From Thermohalobaculum sp050043005 (GTDB lineage: Bacteria; Pseudomonadota; Alphaproteobacteria; Rhodobacterales; Rhodobacteraceae), in contig JBHJIZ010000013.1 of the NCBI GenBank assembly GCA_050043005.1, forward strand, positions 1 through 50,425: a stretch of DNA of 50,425 nucleotides. The letters run 5' to 3'. The translations under genes and the position numbers were made by a program. Of the stretch, positions 1 to 7,994 are shown piece by piece; the stretch's first letter is position 1; every line of letters begins with the position of its first letter. Below the pieces are notes generated by a model, which made no database searches, was not told the origin of the DNA, and was given only the letters and a program-made list of their open reading frames with translations.

Positions 1-1712
1 TCGGTGTCGGTCCCGCCATTGCCGTCCGTCACCGTATACGTGAACGTATCAATCGCCGTCTCGCCCGCGGCCAGGCCCACGAACGCCCCGTTCGGGTCGT
101 AGCTCACCGTGTCGTTGTCGGCGTTGACCACCACCGTGCCCCGCGTGCCGGTGTCGTCGATCGCAGCGATCTCAAGATCGTCCGAGCCGTCCGGGTCGCT
201 GTCGTTCCCCGTCAGGTCGATCACCGTCACGCCCGCATCGCCCGAGCTCGCCGCGTCCGCAACCGCAACCGGAAGATCGTTTTCTCCAGTAATTGTCGCC
301 GTCAGAGTTGCCGTTTCGATTGTCGTGAACGTATCCAGCGCGCCCTGGATCGCCGCGGACAAATTCGATGAATCCGAGGAAAGGGTCACCACCGTTCCGC
401 TGACACCAAGATCCGAGAGCAGTTTCTGGTACGCGGCAATCGAGGTCTGCTGCGGTGAAACCGCGAAGATGACTGAAATGTTGGCATCGTTCAGCAGGGC
501 GCCAACCGACGCGACGGTTGGGTAATCCTCAAGCTCGTCGACGTCAGTATCGCCATCATCGGCGGGCGCAGCACCAAAGTCACCGGCGACGTGAGGGTCG
601 GCATCCGTCTGAAGCACGACGAACCTATGCGCATCGGACCGGAAGCCAATCTCGGAATCCGCACGCAATGCAATTTGTTGAAGAGCGATCAACTGAGACT
701 CGTCCGAGTCGACGCCGGACCCGGTCTCCAGGCCATCAAGGGTCGCCTGGATCGTTGCCTTATCGGTCGAAACCGCCTGGTCCGTGTTGTACGGGAAATC
801 GCCGAAGAAAGTCGATCCAAACGGGGTGATCGGCTTATCGATGAAGCTCGCCACACCGAACCCGACATCGTCGCCATTCGCTGTCAGATCGTCGAAGAGG
901 CCACCAAATGAGGCCCGGACATTCGGAAGGTCATCCGCGAAGGACCCGGACAGATCCTGCGTCAGGATGATGTCGTACTTGCCCGTAACACCGCTCACCT
1001 CGACGCCGTACGTGACTTCGGTGACGGCAGTCTCTCCCACGGCCAGACTTTCGAACTCGCCATTGGCATCGAAGTCGGCCGTTCCATCGGCGTTGATGGT
1101 GAAGATGCCGCCGCCCGAGCCTGCGATGGCGACCCCGACGTTTCCGGTCGACCCAGCGACCTGAGTGACGGGTACGGCTTCATCATTGTCCGAGACATTG
1201 ATGTCCACGTCGCCGCTGGACTCGGATTCAAACACCGTGATTGTATCGTTTATGATCGACGGAAAGGCCGACAGATCGACAAGCGTTCCATCCACGATCA
1301 CGTCCAAGGCTTCGAAATTCTCGACCGTCAGATCGATCGCGGAGAATTCGAACGAAGAGCCGGGAAGCAACGTCAACTGGGCATCCAGATCGCGCAAGTC
1401 CGAGATCACCGAGTCCAGTTCGTCAGCGGTCACCTCGATGCGCAGGGTGTCCGTACCGCCCTCGCCATCGTAGTTGTCTACCGCGCCAAGGTTCTCGGCC
1501 AGAACATGGGTAACGACATCCGCACCGCCACCTGCTTCAACAGAATCGTTGCCGGCACCCGCGTCGATGCTGTCGCCGTTGCCACCGCCGTCGATCAAGT
1601 CGTTGCCCGCAAGCCCGCGCAAAACATCTGCACCGCCGAAGCCATTGATGGTGTCATCCTCAGCGAGACCCGTCAGAGTATTGTTCCCACCGTCACCGTT
1701 GAATGTGGCCAT
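1..1712 (-). CDS. RTX/VCBS protein with integrin beta-I-like domain (copy A, 3' end outside window)
   Basis: Partial gene: 570 codons are readable from the ATG at 1712 to the left edge with no stop. A good ribosome site (GGGAGA, then AGCAGG) precedes the ATG. Order of parts: RTX-like GGxGxD repeats (about residues 5-66), a linker, the first half of a VCBS-like beta-sandwich (about 185-244), an integrin beta-I/VWA-like domain (about 246-462) and then VCBS/cadherin-like repeats (from about 463). Metal-site residues visible: D253, S255, S257 (DLSGS), D260, D261, D292, D335, E338 and D370. There is no Sec signal, so export by a type I system is inferred from the RTX repeats. It is a close paralogue of the next gene; likely a calcium-dependent adhesin. 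The target is unknown. Confidence 0.9.
   Translation of the reverse strand, partial: MATFNGDGGNNTLTGLAEDDTINGFGGADVLRGLAGNDLIDGGGNGDSIDAGAGNDSVEAGGGADVVTHVLAENLGAVDNYDGEGGTDTLRIEVTADELDSVISDLRDLDAQLTLLPGSSFEFSAIDLTVENFEALDVIVDGTLVDLSAFPSIINDTITVFESESSGDVDINVSDNDEAVPVTQVAGSTGNVGVAIAGSGGGIFTINADGTADFDANGEFESLAVGETAVTEVTYGVEVSGVTGKYDIILTQDLSGSFADDLPNVRASFGGLFDDLTANGDDVGFGVASFIDKPITPFGSTFFGDFPYNTDQAVSTDKATIQATLDGLETGSGVDSDESQLIALQQIALRADSEIGFRSDAHRFVVLQTDADPHVAGDFGAAPADDGDTDVDELEDYPTVASVGALLNDANISVIFAVSPQQTSIAAYQKLLSDLGVSGTVVTLSSDSSNLSAAIQGALDTFTTIETATLTATITGENDLPVAVADAASSGDAGVTVIDLTGNDSDPDGSDDLEIAAIDDTGTRGTVVVNADNDTVSYDPNGAFVGLAAGETAIDTFTYTVTDGNGGTDT
327..977 (-). other. Integrin beta-I-like (VWA) domain of copy A
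   Basis: Protein sub-region, residues about 246-462. Landmarks in order are DLSGS followed by DD, FIDKP, VDSDE, QTDADPH, EDYP, IFAV and SSNL. They match human integrin beta-3 landmarks as I recall them (DLSYSMKDDL, FVDKP, a D-x-x-E segment, TDA, MDYPS, IFAV, SSNV) in the same order with similar spacing. The cysteine loop of animal beta chains is absent. Confidence 0.82.
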
Positions 1713-2140
1713 CCTGCTTCTCCCCTATGTCCCGGCAAGACGTGGTCGGCCGGGCCCGCGCGTTGCACGCGGAAAACCTTGTAATGTGTTCCCTCGGACT
1801 GGCCGAGCTAGCCTCTCCGAACGCGGCAGACGGTCAAAACCATCTTTCAGGATCGATTACCGCAACTTCTGGATGTGCTAGAGACCAATTTAGGCGAAAA
1901 CGTAGCAAACTTTAGAAGCATTTTATAGGCTGGAGTAAAGTGCAATATGCGCGCATTTCCATGTGCTTAGGTTGGCACACACTGTTCCGAATGAGGCTAA
2001 GACCGCGCGTCTTTAACCATAGAATTCCCTGATCGGGACGCAATTTGCGAATCCGGGATGCGGAAAATCCCAAACGAAAAGCGCCCAAACCATCCAACGG
2101 GTCAGGGCGCCATTCAGAAAAAGCGAATCATCCAAGCGGT
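1713..2140. other. Intergenic region between the two integrin-like genes
   Basis: No convincing gene was found. It holds the terminator of copy B next to 2141 and presumably the promoter of copy A. The stretch around 1880-2020 is richer in A+T than its surroundings, as expected for a promoter, but no clear -35/-10 pair was found. A TTAACCAT octamer, resembling a CtrA half-site, lies at 2013-2020; its function is unproven. Confidence 0.5.
2074..2110 (-). terminator. Intrinsic terminator of copy B
   Basis: Read on the minus strand, about 30 nt after the stop of copy B, GCGCCC pairs with GGGCGC. The inner ACC/GGT can also pair. The stem is followed by TTTTCGTTT. It separates copy B transcription from copy A, so the tandem genes are probably not one operon. 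Confidence 0.7.
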
Positions 2141-5110
2141 CTATCCGCCCAAGAACAATAGATATTCGATCTCTTGCGTATCCGTGAAACCGTTCTGATC
2201 CTCTACCAGCACCACAACCTCGAAGATCGCGTCCCCATCGAAGCTGCCGGACGGATCTGTCAGAGGCGCATCGAGCGAGATCACGCCCGTCGCGGCATCA
2301 ATGGAGAACGCACTCGCATCCTCTCCGAACAGGCTGAATTGCAGGGAGTCTCCGGTCGCCAGGTCCGGGTCAGTCGCTTCGACATCCGTAATCGGTCCCA
2401 CGGACACGGATGACAGGAACTCGCGCACAGGCTCGCCGAGGAAAACCGGAGTCGGGGAGGTTATCACCGGCGGATTGGTCGGATCATCGAAGATCAGATT
2501 GGTCACGATGATCTCGATGCTCTGCGTGGCGCTTCCGAAGATGTCCGAGACCGTGATATCCACGTCGTAGGCATTGTCGCCGTTGACATCGCCAGGCGCT
2601 TCGAAATCCGGCGCGGTCAGGAAGAAGACCTCACCTGTATCCAGATCAATATCGAACAGATCTCCGTCCGGACCACCACCGATAGAAAACGTGATCGCGT
2701 TGTTCTCGGGGTCGATCGCCTGCAGATCTGCGGCCAGCGTCTGCTCCTCTGGCGTGAAGAAGACGACCGGCTCGGGAATGAACGGTGGCAGGTTGTCCAG
2801 CACGGTCACGGTGATATCTGCGGATGCGGTCGCACCGCTGCCGTCTGTGATTGTGTAGGTGATCGTCTCGTCGCCGAAGAATGCAAAATCGGGCGTGAAA
2901 TTGATCGTTCCATCCGGATTGATCGAGGCGGTTCCATTGTCCGGATCCGTGACATCGATGACCGTCAGCGTGTCTCCGTCCGCATCCGAGTCATTGGTCA
3001 GCACGACGACATCCACCGTGCCTCCCTGCGGGACCAGGTCGGCGTCGTCCCGCGCAACCGGCGGCGTGTTGTCACCGGCGACAATCACAGAAACCGTCGC
3101 TGTGTCCGTGGCGTCGTTGCCATCCGTTACCGTATTAGAGCACGTCTCGACCGCCGTTTCACCGACCACCAGGAAGGTGAAATCCGCGCCGGGGGCAAAG
3201 ACGACCTGCCCCGCAACGACCGATGTAGAGCCGCGCGCCGGCGTGCCGATGCTCAGGATCGACAGGACATCGCTTAGATCAGGATCGGAGTCGTTCGCCA
3301 GCACATCAACAGAGACCGAGTTCCCGTTCACGACATCGGCGGTATCGTCGACTGCGTCAGGGCTATCGTTCGACCCCGTCACCGTCACGCTGACCGCCGC
3401 CGTGTCCGTTCCGCTGTTGCCGTCCGTCACCGTGTAGCTGAAGGTATCGACAGCGGTCTCGCCTTCGGCCAAACCCACGAACGCTCCGTTAGGGTCGTAG
3501 CTGACAGAGTCGTTGTCAGCGTTGATCGTGACTGTCCCAAGCGTCGAACCCGTGTCGACCGACAGAACCTCCAGGTCGTCCGAGGCGTCGGGATCGCTGT
3601 CATTAGCCGTCAAAGTGATGTCCAATGCCCCGACATCCCCGGACGAAACAGCATCCGCCACGGCATCCGGAAGATCATTCTCTCCTGTGACCGTCGCGGT
3701 CAGTGTTGCGGTCTCGATCGTTGTGAACGTCGCCAAGGCGTCCTGAATGGCTGCGGAGAGGTTCGAGGAGTCGGAGGAGAGCGTGACCACCGTTCCGCTG
3801 ACGCCAAGATCGGCAAGAAACTGCTCATAGACCGCGATCGAGGTCTGCTGCGGTGACACCGCGAAGATGACGGAAACATTGGCATCGTTCAGCAGGGCGC
3901 CGACCGACGCGACCGTGGGATAATCTTCGATCTCGTCAACATCGGTGTCACCGTCATCGGCAGGCACCGAATCGAAGTCGCCTGCCACGTGTGGATCGGC
4001 ATCGGTCTGCAGGACGACGAAGCGCTGCGCGCCGTCACGAAAGCCAATCTCTGTCTCGGCGCGCAGTGCAATCTGCTGCAACGCAATCAGTTGCGACTCG
4101 GCCGAGTCGACGCCGGACCGGGTGATCAGGCCGCCAAGCGTGTTTTGCGTCGTCGCCTTATCGGTCGAGACCGCCTGGTCCGTGTTGTAGGGAAAGTCGC
4201 CAAAGGTGGCCGAGCCGAACGGGCTGATCGGCTTGTCGATGAAACTCGCCACTCCGAACCCGACATCGTCTCCATTTGCCGTCAGATCGTCGAAGAGGCT
4301 ACCAAAGGAGGTCCGAACATTTGGAAGGTCATCCGAAAACGATCCCGACAGATCCTGCGTCAGGATGATGTCGTACCTGCCCGTAACACCGCTCACCTCG
4401 ACGCCGTACGTGACATCGGTGACGTCAGTCTCTCCCACGGCCACGCTTTCAAACTCGCCATTGGCATCGAAGTCGGCCGTTCCATCGGCGTTGATGGTGA
4501 AGATGCCACCGCTCGAGCCTGCGATGGCGAGCCCAACATTTCCCGTCGCCCCGGCGACCTGAGTGACGGGTGCTGCTTCATCATTGTCCGAGACATTGAT
4601 GTCCACGTCGCCGGCAGTTTCGCTCTCCGTGACCGTGACGCCATCGTCGATGATGGATGGCAATGTGGACAGGTCGACGGCGTTTCCATCGACGATGACG
4701 TCTATCGCCTCGAAGTTGTCGATAATCAGGTTGACAGCGGAGAAGCTGAATTGCGTTCCGGGGCTGCTCGACATCTGAGCATCCAGGTCCCGAAGATCGG
4801 AGATCAATGCATTCAGCTCCGACGAGGTGAGCTCGAAGCGCAGCATATCGGTCCCGCCCTCGCCATCGTAGGTGTCGGCCGTCCCGGCGTTGTCGGCAAA
4901 GACATGGATGACGGTGTCATCGTCTGCACCGGCCAAGATCGAGTCGCTGCCCGGACCACCCTGGATCGTATCGTTGCCAGTACCGCCGTTGATGACATCC
5001 ACACCGCCGAGGCCGGAGAGTGAGTCGTTGCCACCCAGTCCGTTGATCGTGTCGTGTTCTGTAAGTCCGACAAGCGTATCGTTGCCTGAATCACCCGTGA
5101 ATATCGCCAC
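2141..5110 (-). CDS. RTX/VCBS/cadherin-like protein with integrin beta-I-like domain (copy B)
   Basis: 989 aa from a GTG at 5110. That start is preferred over an upstream ATG at 5239 because it has GGAGG just upstream and aligns with the start of copy A; the 43 upstream residues look random. Order: RTX-like repeats (about 5-65), first half of a VCBS-like sandwich (about 187-244), integrin beta-I-like domain (about 246-462), then several VCBS/cadherin-like repeats to the C-terminus, many with NDxPxAxxD and YTVTDG signatures. Metal-site residues fall at exactly the same numbers as in copy A (D253, S255, S257, D260, D261, D292, D335, E338, D370). No Sec signal is seen; type I secretion is inferred. 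One repeat carries an unusual Cys (VETCSNT where family and sister repeats read DTFSYT). Probable extracellular calcium-dependent adhesin. Confidence 0.92.
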   Translation of the reverse strand: MAIFTGDSGNDTLVGLTEHDTINGLGGNDSLSGLGGVDVINGGTGNDTIQGGPGSDSILAGADDDTVIHVFADNAGTADTYDGEGGTDMLRFELTSSELNALISDLRDLDAQMSSSPGTQFSFSAVNLIIDNFEAIDVIVDGNAVDLSTLPSIIDDGVTVTESETAGDVDINVSDNDEAAPVTQVAGATGNVGLAIAGSSGGIFTINADGTADFDANGEFESVAVGETDVTDVTYGVEVSGVTGRYDIILTQDLSGSFSDDLPNVRTSFGSLFDDLTANGDDVGFGVASFIDKPISPFGSATFGDFPYNTDQAVSTDKATTQNTLGGLITRSGVDSAESQLIALQQIALRAETEIGFRDGAQRFVVLQTDADPHVAGDFDSVPADDGDTDVDEIEDYPTVASVGALLNDANVSVIFAVSPQQTSIAVYEQFLADLGVSGTVVTLSSDSSNLSAAIQDALATFTTIETATLTATVTGENDLPDAVADAVSSGDVGALDITLTANDSDPDASDDLEVLSVDTGSTLGTVTINADNDSVSYDPNGAFVGLAEGETAVDTFSYTVTDGNSGTDTAAVSVTVTGSNDSPDAVDDTADVVNGNSVSVDVLANDSDPDLSDVLSILSIGTPARGSTSVVAGQVVFAPGADFTFLVVGETAVETCSNTVTDGNDATDTATVSVIVAGDNTPPVARDDADLVPQGGTVDVVVLTNDSDADGDTLTVIDVTDPDNGTASINPDGTINFTPDFAFFGDETITYTITDGSGATASADITVTVLDNLPPFIPEPVVFFTPEEQTLAADLQAIDPENNAITFSIGGGPDGDLFDIDLDTGEVFFLTAPDFEAPGDVNGDNAYDVDITVSDIFGSATQSIEIIVTNLIFDDPTNPPVITSPTPVFLGEPVREFLSSVSVGPITDVEATDPDLATGDSLQFSLFGEDASAFSIDAATGVISLDAPLTDPSGSFDGDAIFEVVVLVEDQNGFTDTQEIEYLLFLGG
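3725..4375 (-). other. Integrin beta-I-like (VWA) domain of copy B
   Basis: Residues about 246-462 of the protein. It shows the same landmarks as copy A: DLSGS followed by DD, FIDKPISPF, VDSAE, QTDADPH, EDYP, IFAV and SSNL. The FIDKPISPF segment is almost identical to the beta-3 FVDKPVSPY segment as recalled. The residues expected for MIDAS, ADMIDAS and the third (synergistic) site are kept, except the Asn and Pro of the latter. Confidence 0.82.
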
Positions 5111-5280
5111 ACCCGCCTCCCACTCTACGCCCGCCAGGGCCACTTGTGCGTCGCACGAGCCCGGCCTTCCGGCACTGGCGTTTCCCTTTCTCGGAACAGT
5201 CACCCCGTCCATCCTCGCGAAACCGCTCAGATGATCCAAAATGACCTTACCAAACTTCCGATTTCGTTGATAGAATTTAT

Positions 5281-5295
5281 AGGATTGAAAATCCT
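5281..5295. repeat. Palindrome AGGATT-GAA-AATCCT
   Basis: Perfect 6-bp arms around 3 nt, about 170 bp upstream of the copy B start. The same arms occur in the 14-bp palindrome at 8682-8695, which suggests a shared operator; the cognate regulator is unknown. Confidence 0.45.
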
Positions 5296-5316
5296 AAGCG
5301 TAAGTACCGCATTAGT

Positions 5317-5333
5317 TGAGCCAAATAGGCTCA
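5317..5333. repeat. Inverted repeat TGAGCC-N5-GGCTCA
   Basis: Perfect 6-bp arms around AAATA in the A+T-rich region upstream of copy B. It could be an operator or an RNA hairpin in the leader; neither is shown by the sequence. Confidence 0.35.
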
Positions 5334-5355
5334 CTCACTTACGATGCTCTCATTC

Positions 5356-5384
5356 AACAAAAAACAAATGACAACAGTCATTTG
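5356..5384 (-). terminator. Possible minus-strand terminator (CAAATGAC/GTCATTTG hairpin plus T6)
   Basis: On the minus strand an 8-bp perfect stem, CAAATGAC-TGTT-GTCATTTG, is followed directly by six T. It lies about 320 nt beyond the hpaB-like stop codon, upstream of copy B. The stem is A+T-rich and therefore weak, so a protein-binding palindrome is the alternative. Confidence 0.4.
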
Positions 5385-5648
5385 AACTTAAAATGAGCGC
5401 CCTCGCGCATGATCAAGCACAACCCTGACTTGTGAGCTTCATTCACAACGTACCTATGGTCTTTGACGAACGTCTGAAGGCGGCTGTCACGGCGGCATCT
5501 GAATTCCCACACGCGCGACAGCGAAGCCGCAAAGCACACAAAGCGCGACTTTGCGTGGATCGCGCCTCAGTGCCTGCCGATACGGTCACGACTGCACAGC
5601 GATAACGCCCACGCGATCCGTGCACATTTCGGCTCTCAATAAGCTTGG

Positions 5649-5679
5649 GGATCGCGGGCGTTCGTCGACACCGCGATCC
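5649..5679. terminator. Strong hairpin behind the hpaB-like gene
   Basis: Perfect 9-bp arms GGATCGCGG and CCGCGATCC around 13 nt, starting about 25 nt after the hpaB-like stop on the minus strand. No T-run follows, so it may only stabilise the mRNA end or aid termination. Confidence 0.4.
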
Positions 5680-5703
5680 AACAGTGTACCTACAGGGCGG
5701 GCA

Positions 5704-7233
5704 TCAATGGGACGTCTGGTATCCGTCGACAAGCCAGCCAGTCTCATCGTAGTCGGCCATGCACTGGTTGGCGAAGTCGGTCATCTTCGCCAGGGATCCC
5801 GACCCTTGCGCCTGGAACAGCGCCTGAAAGCGAACCATCTCGTTGCTGCCGGCATAATTGCGCTCGTAAAGCTCGTGCCGCCCGCCAAACTCGGACCCGA
5901 CAGCATCCCAGAGAAGCTTCATGATCTTGATCCGCTCCTTGTAGTCGATACCGTTCGAGCCACGGACATACTGCTTGAGATAGCGGTCCACATCCGGGTT
6001 GGCGAAGTCCTTGGCCGAAGACGGCAGATAGATCAGGCCCGAGGCCACCACTTGCTGCACGATCTCCTTCACACGCGGCCACGCCTCAGTCGCCAGCATC
6101 CGATAAGCCGATGATGTCTGCCCGTTCGGCAGCACGGCGCCGTTGACCCAGGGTTGCGGTGTCCCGGCCATCGAGTCCGACAGCGCCCAGAACGTGTTGC
6201 GCCAGTTGATCACCTCGCCCAACTGGGTCTGCACGCCCCGGAACGCCATGGTCCCGGAAGCCTCCAGAGCGCGGTGCAAGAGCCCGGCCATGAAATCCAG
6301 CTTCACAGCCAACCGTGTGCAGGCCTGAAACGTGAAGCCATTGAAGAAACCCGAGCGCGGGTAGAATGCCTTGAGCTTGTCCAGATCCTTGTAGACCAGC
6401 ACGTTCTCCCACGGGATCAGAACCTTGTCGAAAACGATGATCGCGTCGTTCTCGTCGAACCGGCTGGACAGCGGATAGTCGAACGGCGTCCCAGTCTCCG
6501 CGGCCACTTTCTCATAGCTCGCCCGGCAGAACAGCTTCACGCCCGGCGAGTCCATCGCCGCGATGAACATGCAGGCGAAGTCCTCATGATCGATTTCACC
6601 GGACATGTTCTGCGCCAGGAAGTTGTAGTGTGTCAGGGCCGAATTCGTCGCCACGACCTTGGCACCCGAGACAATGATGCCGGCATCCGTCTCACCCTCG
6701 CAGCTCAGATAGACATCCCGCACCTCCGAGGACGGCTTGTCCCGGTCGATCGGCGGGTTCACGATCGCATGGTTCAGGTAGAACACCGCTTCCTGGCATT
6801 TCTTATGCCAAGCCCGCGCGTTGTCGGCGAAATCGCCGTAGAACTCGGCATTGGCGCCCAGCGTGTTCATCAGCGCCGCCTTGTAGTCAGGCGACCGGCC
6901 CATCCAGCCATAGCTCAGACGCGACCACCCTGCGATCGCATCGCGTTGCGCGAAAAGATCCTCGGACGAATGCGCGACCTTGAAGAACTTGTGCGTGTAC
7001 CCGCCATTCCCTGTGTCGGTCGGCGCGCAAAGCAAATCCTTGGTCTCGTTGGCATGCAACGCATCGTACAGCCGCGCCGTCGATCGCACCGAGTTCCGGA
7101 ACGCCGGGTGCGTGGTCACGTCATCCACGCGCTCGCCATAGACATAGACTTCGCGCCCGTCGCGCAGGCTTTCCAGATACTCCGCCCCGGTGAACGGGCG
7201 TTTGTCATCGGCGCGAACGGCTGCGTAATCCAT
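5704..7233 (-). CDS. hpaB: 4-hydroxyphenylacetate 3-monooxygenase-type flavin-dependent oxygenase (HpaB family)
   Basis: 509 aa, the usual length of the HpaB/TftD/PvcC family, similar along its whole length. These are reduced-flavin-dependent phenol hydroxylases that need a separate flavin reductase. Recognisable family segments include a GxYTHKFF-like N-terminal part, the central FACMFIAAMDSPGVKLFCR region and the C-terminal NYAGSNEM region near the active site. The start has a strong GGGAGG site. It is divergent from a MarR regulator of HpaR type. No hpaC reductase or ring-cleavage genes lie beside it, so the exact phenolic substrate is uncertain; the symbol marks the family rather than a proven substrate. 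Confidence 0.85.
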   Translation of the reverse strand: MDYAAVRADDKRPFTGAEYLESLRDGREVYVYGERVDDVTTHPAFRNSVRSTARLYDALHANETKDLLCAPTDTGNGGYTHKFFKVAHSSEDLFAQRDAIAGWSRLSYGWMGRSPDYKAALMNTLGANAEFYGDFADNARAWHKKCQEAVFYLNHAIVNPPIDRDKPSSEVRDVYLSCEGETDAGIIVSGAKVVATNSALTHYNFLAQNMSGEIDHEDFACMFIAAMDSPGVKLFCRASYEKVAAETGTPFDYPLSSRFDENDAIIVFDKVLIPWENVLVYKDLDKLKAFYPRSGFFNGFTFQACTRLAVKLDFMAGLLHRALEASGTMAFRGVQTQLGEVINWRNTFWALSDSMAGTPQPWVNGAVLPNGQTSSAYRMLATEAWPRVKEIVQQVVASGLIYLPSSAKDFANPDVDRYLKQYVRGSNGIDYKERIKIMKLLWDAVGSEFGGRHELYERNYAGSNEMVRFQALFQAQGSGSLAKMTDFANQCMADYDETGWLVDGYQTSH

Positions 7234-7269
7234 GGTCGACCTCCCGAATGGGCTTGCCGCCCAATCCTA

Positions 7270-7289
7270 TTCATTGATATGTGAATGAA
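7270..7289. promoter_or_regulatory. Candidate MarR operator overlapping the hpaR start
   Basis: TTCATT-N8-AATGAA is a perfect 6-bp inverted repeat in the 51-bp gap between hpaB and the MarR gene. It overlaps the first codon of the regulator. Position and size fit autoregulation plus control of hpaB by a MarR dimer; this is inference. Confidence 0.5.
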
Positions 7290-7746
7290 CATGAAAGACG
7301 ATGCGCATGTCAAGGCACAGCTGCCGCGGATCCGCCCGCTGGATCAGTCGCTGCCGATCCAATTGCTCAAGGTCCATGATCTGGTGATGGCCTACTTCCG
7401 GCCGATGTTGCACCGGTTCCGCATGACCGACCAGCAATGGCGGGTGCTGCGCGCCATCGCTGCCGGGATCACGGATTTCGGGGATCTGGCCCAGGCCACC
7501 CACATCCAGCCCGCCTCGCTGTCCCGGATGTTGGCCGGTCTGCAACAGCGCGGCTGGACGGCCCGCGAGGTCTCGACCACCGACCGCCGCCAGCGCACCG
7601 TCACCATGACGCCCGAGGGCTGGGCCGTCTTCCATGCCGCCGCCGCCGAGACCGAAGCGATCTACGCAGAACTCCAGTCAGATCTTGGTGAGACCTATTC
7701 AAGCACTCTTGAAAGCCTCGGAGCAATCGCCGCCAGGCTCGAGTAA
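7285..7746 (+). CDS. hpaR: MarR-family regulator, HpaR-like
   Basis: 153 aa, the typical MarR length. The winged-helix core is visible: DQQWRVLRAI, then a recognition helix around IQPASLSRMLAGLQQRGW, then the wing with TTDRRQRTVTMTPEG. HpaR proteins repress homoprotocatechuate/hydroxyphenylacetate genes and are relieved by the aromatic ligand. Its divergence from the hpaB-like gene supports that role here. ATG at 7285 is the earliest possible start because an in-frame TGA lies just before it; ATG at 7291 is also possible. Neither has a clear ribosome site. Confidence 0.85.
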   Translation: MNMKDDAHVKAQLPRIRPLDQSLPIQLLKVHDLVMAYFRPMLHRFRMTDQQWRVLRAIAAGITDFGDLAQATHIQPASLSRMLAGLQQRGWTAREVSTTDRRQRTVTMTPEGWAVFHAAAAETEAIYAELQSDLGETYSSTLESLGAIAARLE

Positions 7747-7994
7747 GCCCGGCAAACCGCTGTGTTGCGGAATACCCGATGCATGCTGGGTACAATCCAC
7801 TCGAACCCGGTGGGCGTTGTGACCGGGTCGCCTGCCCGCGAAATGCATATCCTCAATGGGACCAGTCAGCGGACGGCGAACACTGCCCTTCCGCCAACGA
7901 GAAGACCGCGCCGTTGATGTGCCGCGATTCCACCGTTCCGACGCGGCCCCCGAAGTCACCTCTCAGCCTCCCGCTTCAGCAGGCGCTCGGCACC
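7747..7994. other. Intergenic region, possibly with a gene remnant
   Basis: No complete gene is supported. On the minus strand around 7844-7950 a frame reads GRVGTVESRHINGAVFSLAE and ends in a stop. It has a faint resemblance to an SDR C-terminus but no start or ribosome site. It may be a decayed gene or chance. Confidence 0.25.

Larger units (their letters stand above)
5111..5703. other. Intergenic region upstream of copy B
   Basis: No convincing gene. The segment 5240-5400 is markedly A+T-rich and carries three inverted repeats (listed separately), fitting a promoter/regulatory region for copy B. The segment 5450-5640 is GC-rich with no recognisable product. A hairpin near 5649-5679 lies just behind the hpaB-like gene. 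Confidence 0.5.

Noticed and set aside
3989..5023. A 344-codon plus-strand open frame opposite copy B
   Set aside because: It is antisense to a repetitive GC-rich gene, has no family similarity, and the minus frame shows clear domains.
1..5110. Repeated DNA of the tandem genes as a CRISPR array or insertion sequence
   Set aside because: The repetition is explained by paralogous coding sequence with in-frame domain repeats; no regular short spacers, terminal inverted repeats or transposase.
6154..7284. A 376-codon plus-strand open frame opposite hpaB
   Set aside because: Arg/His-rich shadow frame with no recognisable domain; the hpaB-like protein is full length and well conserved.
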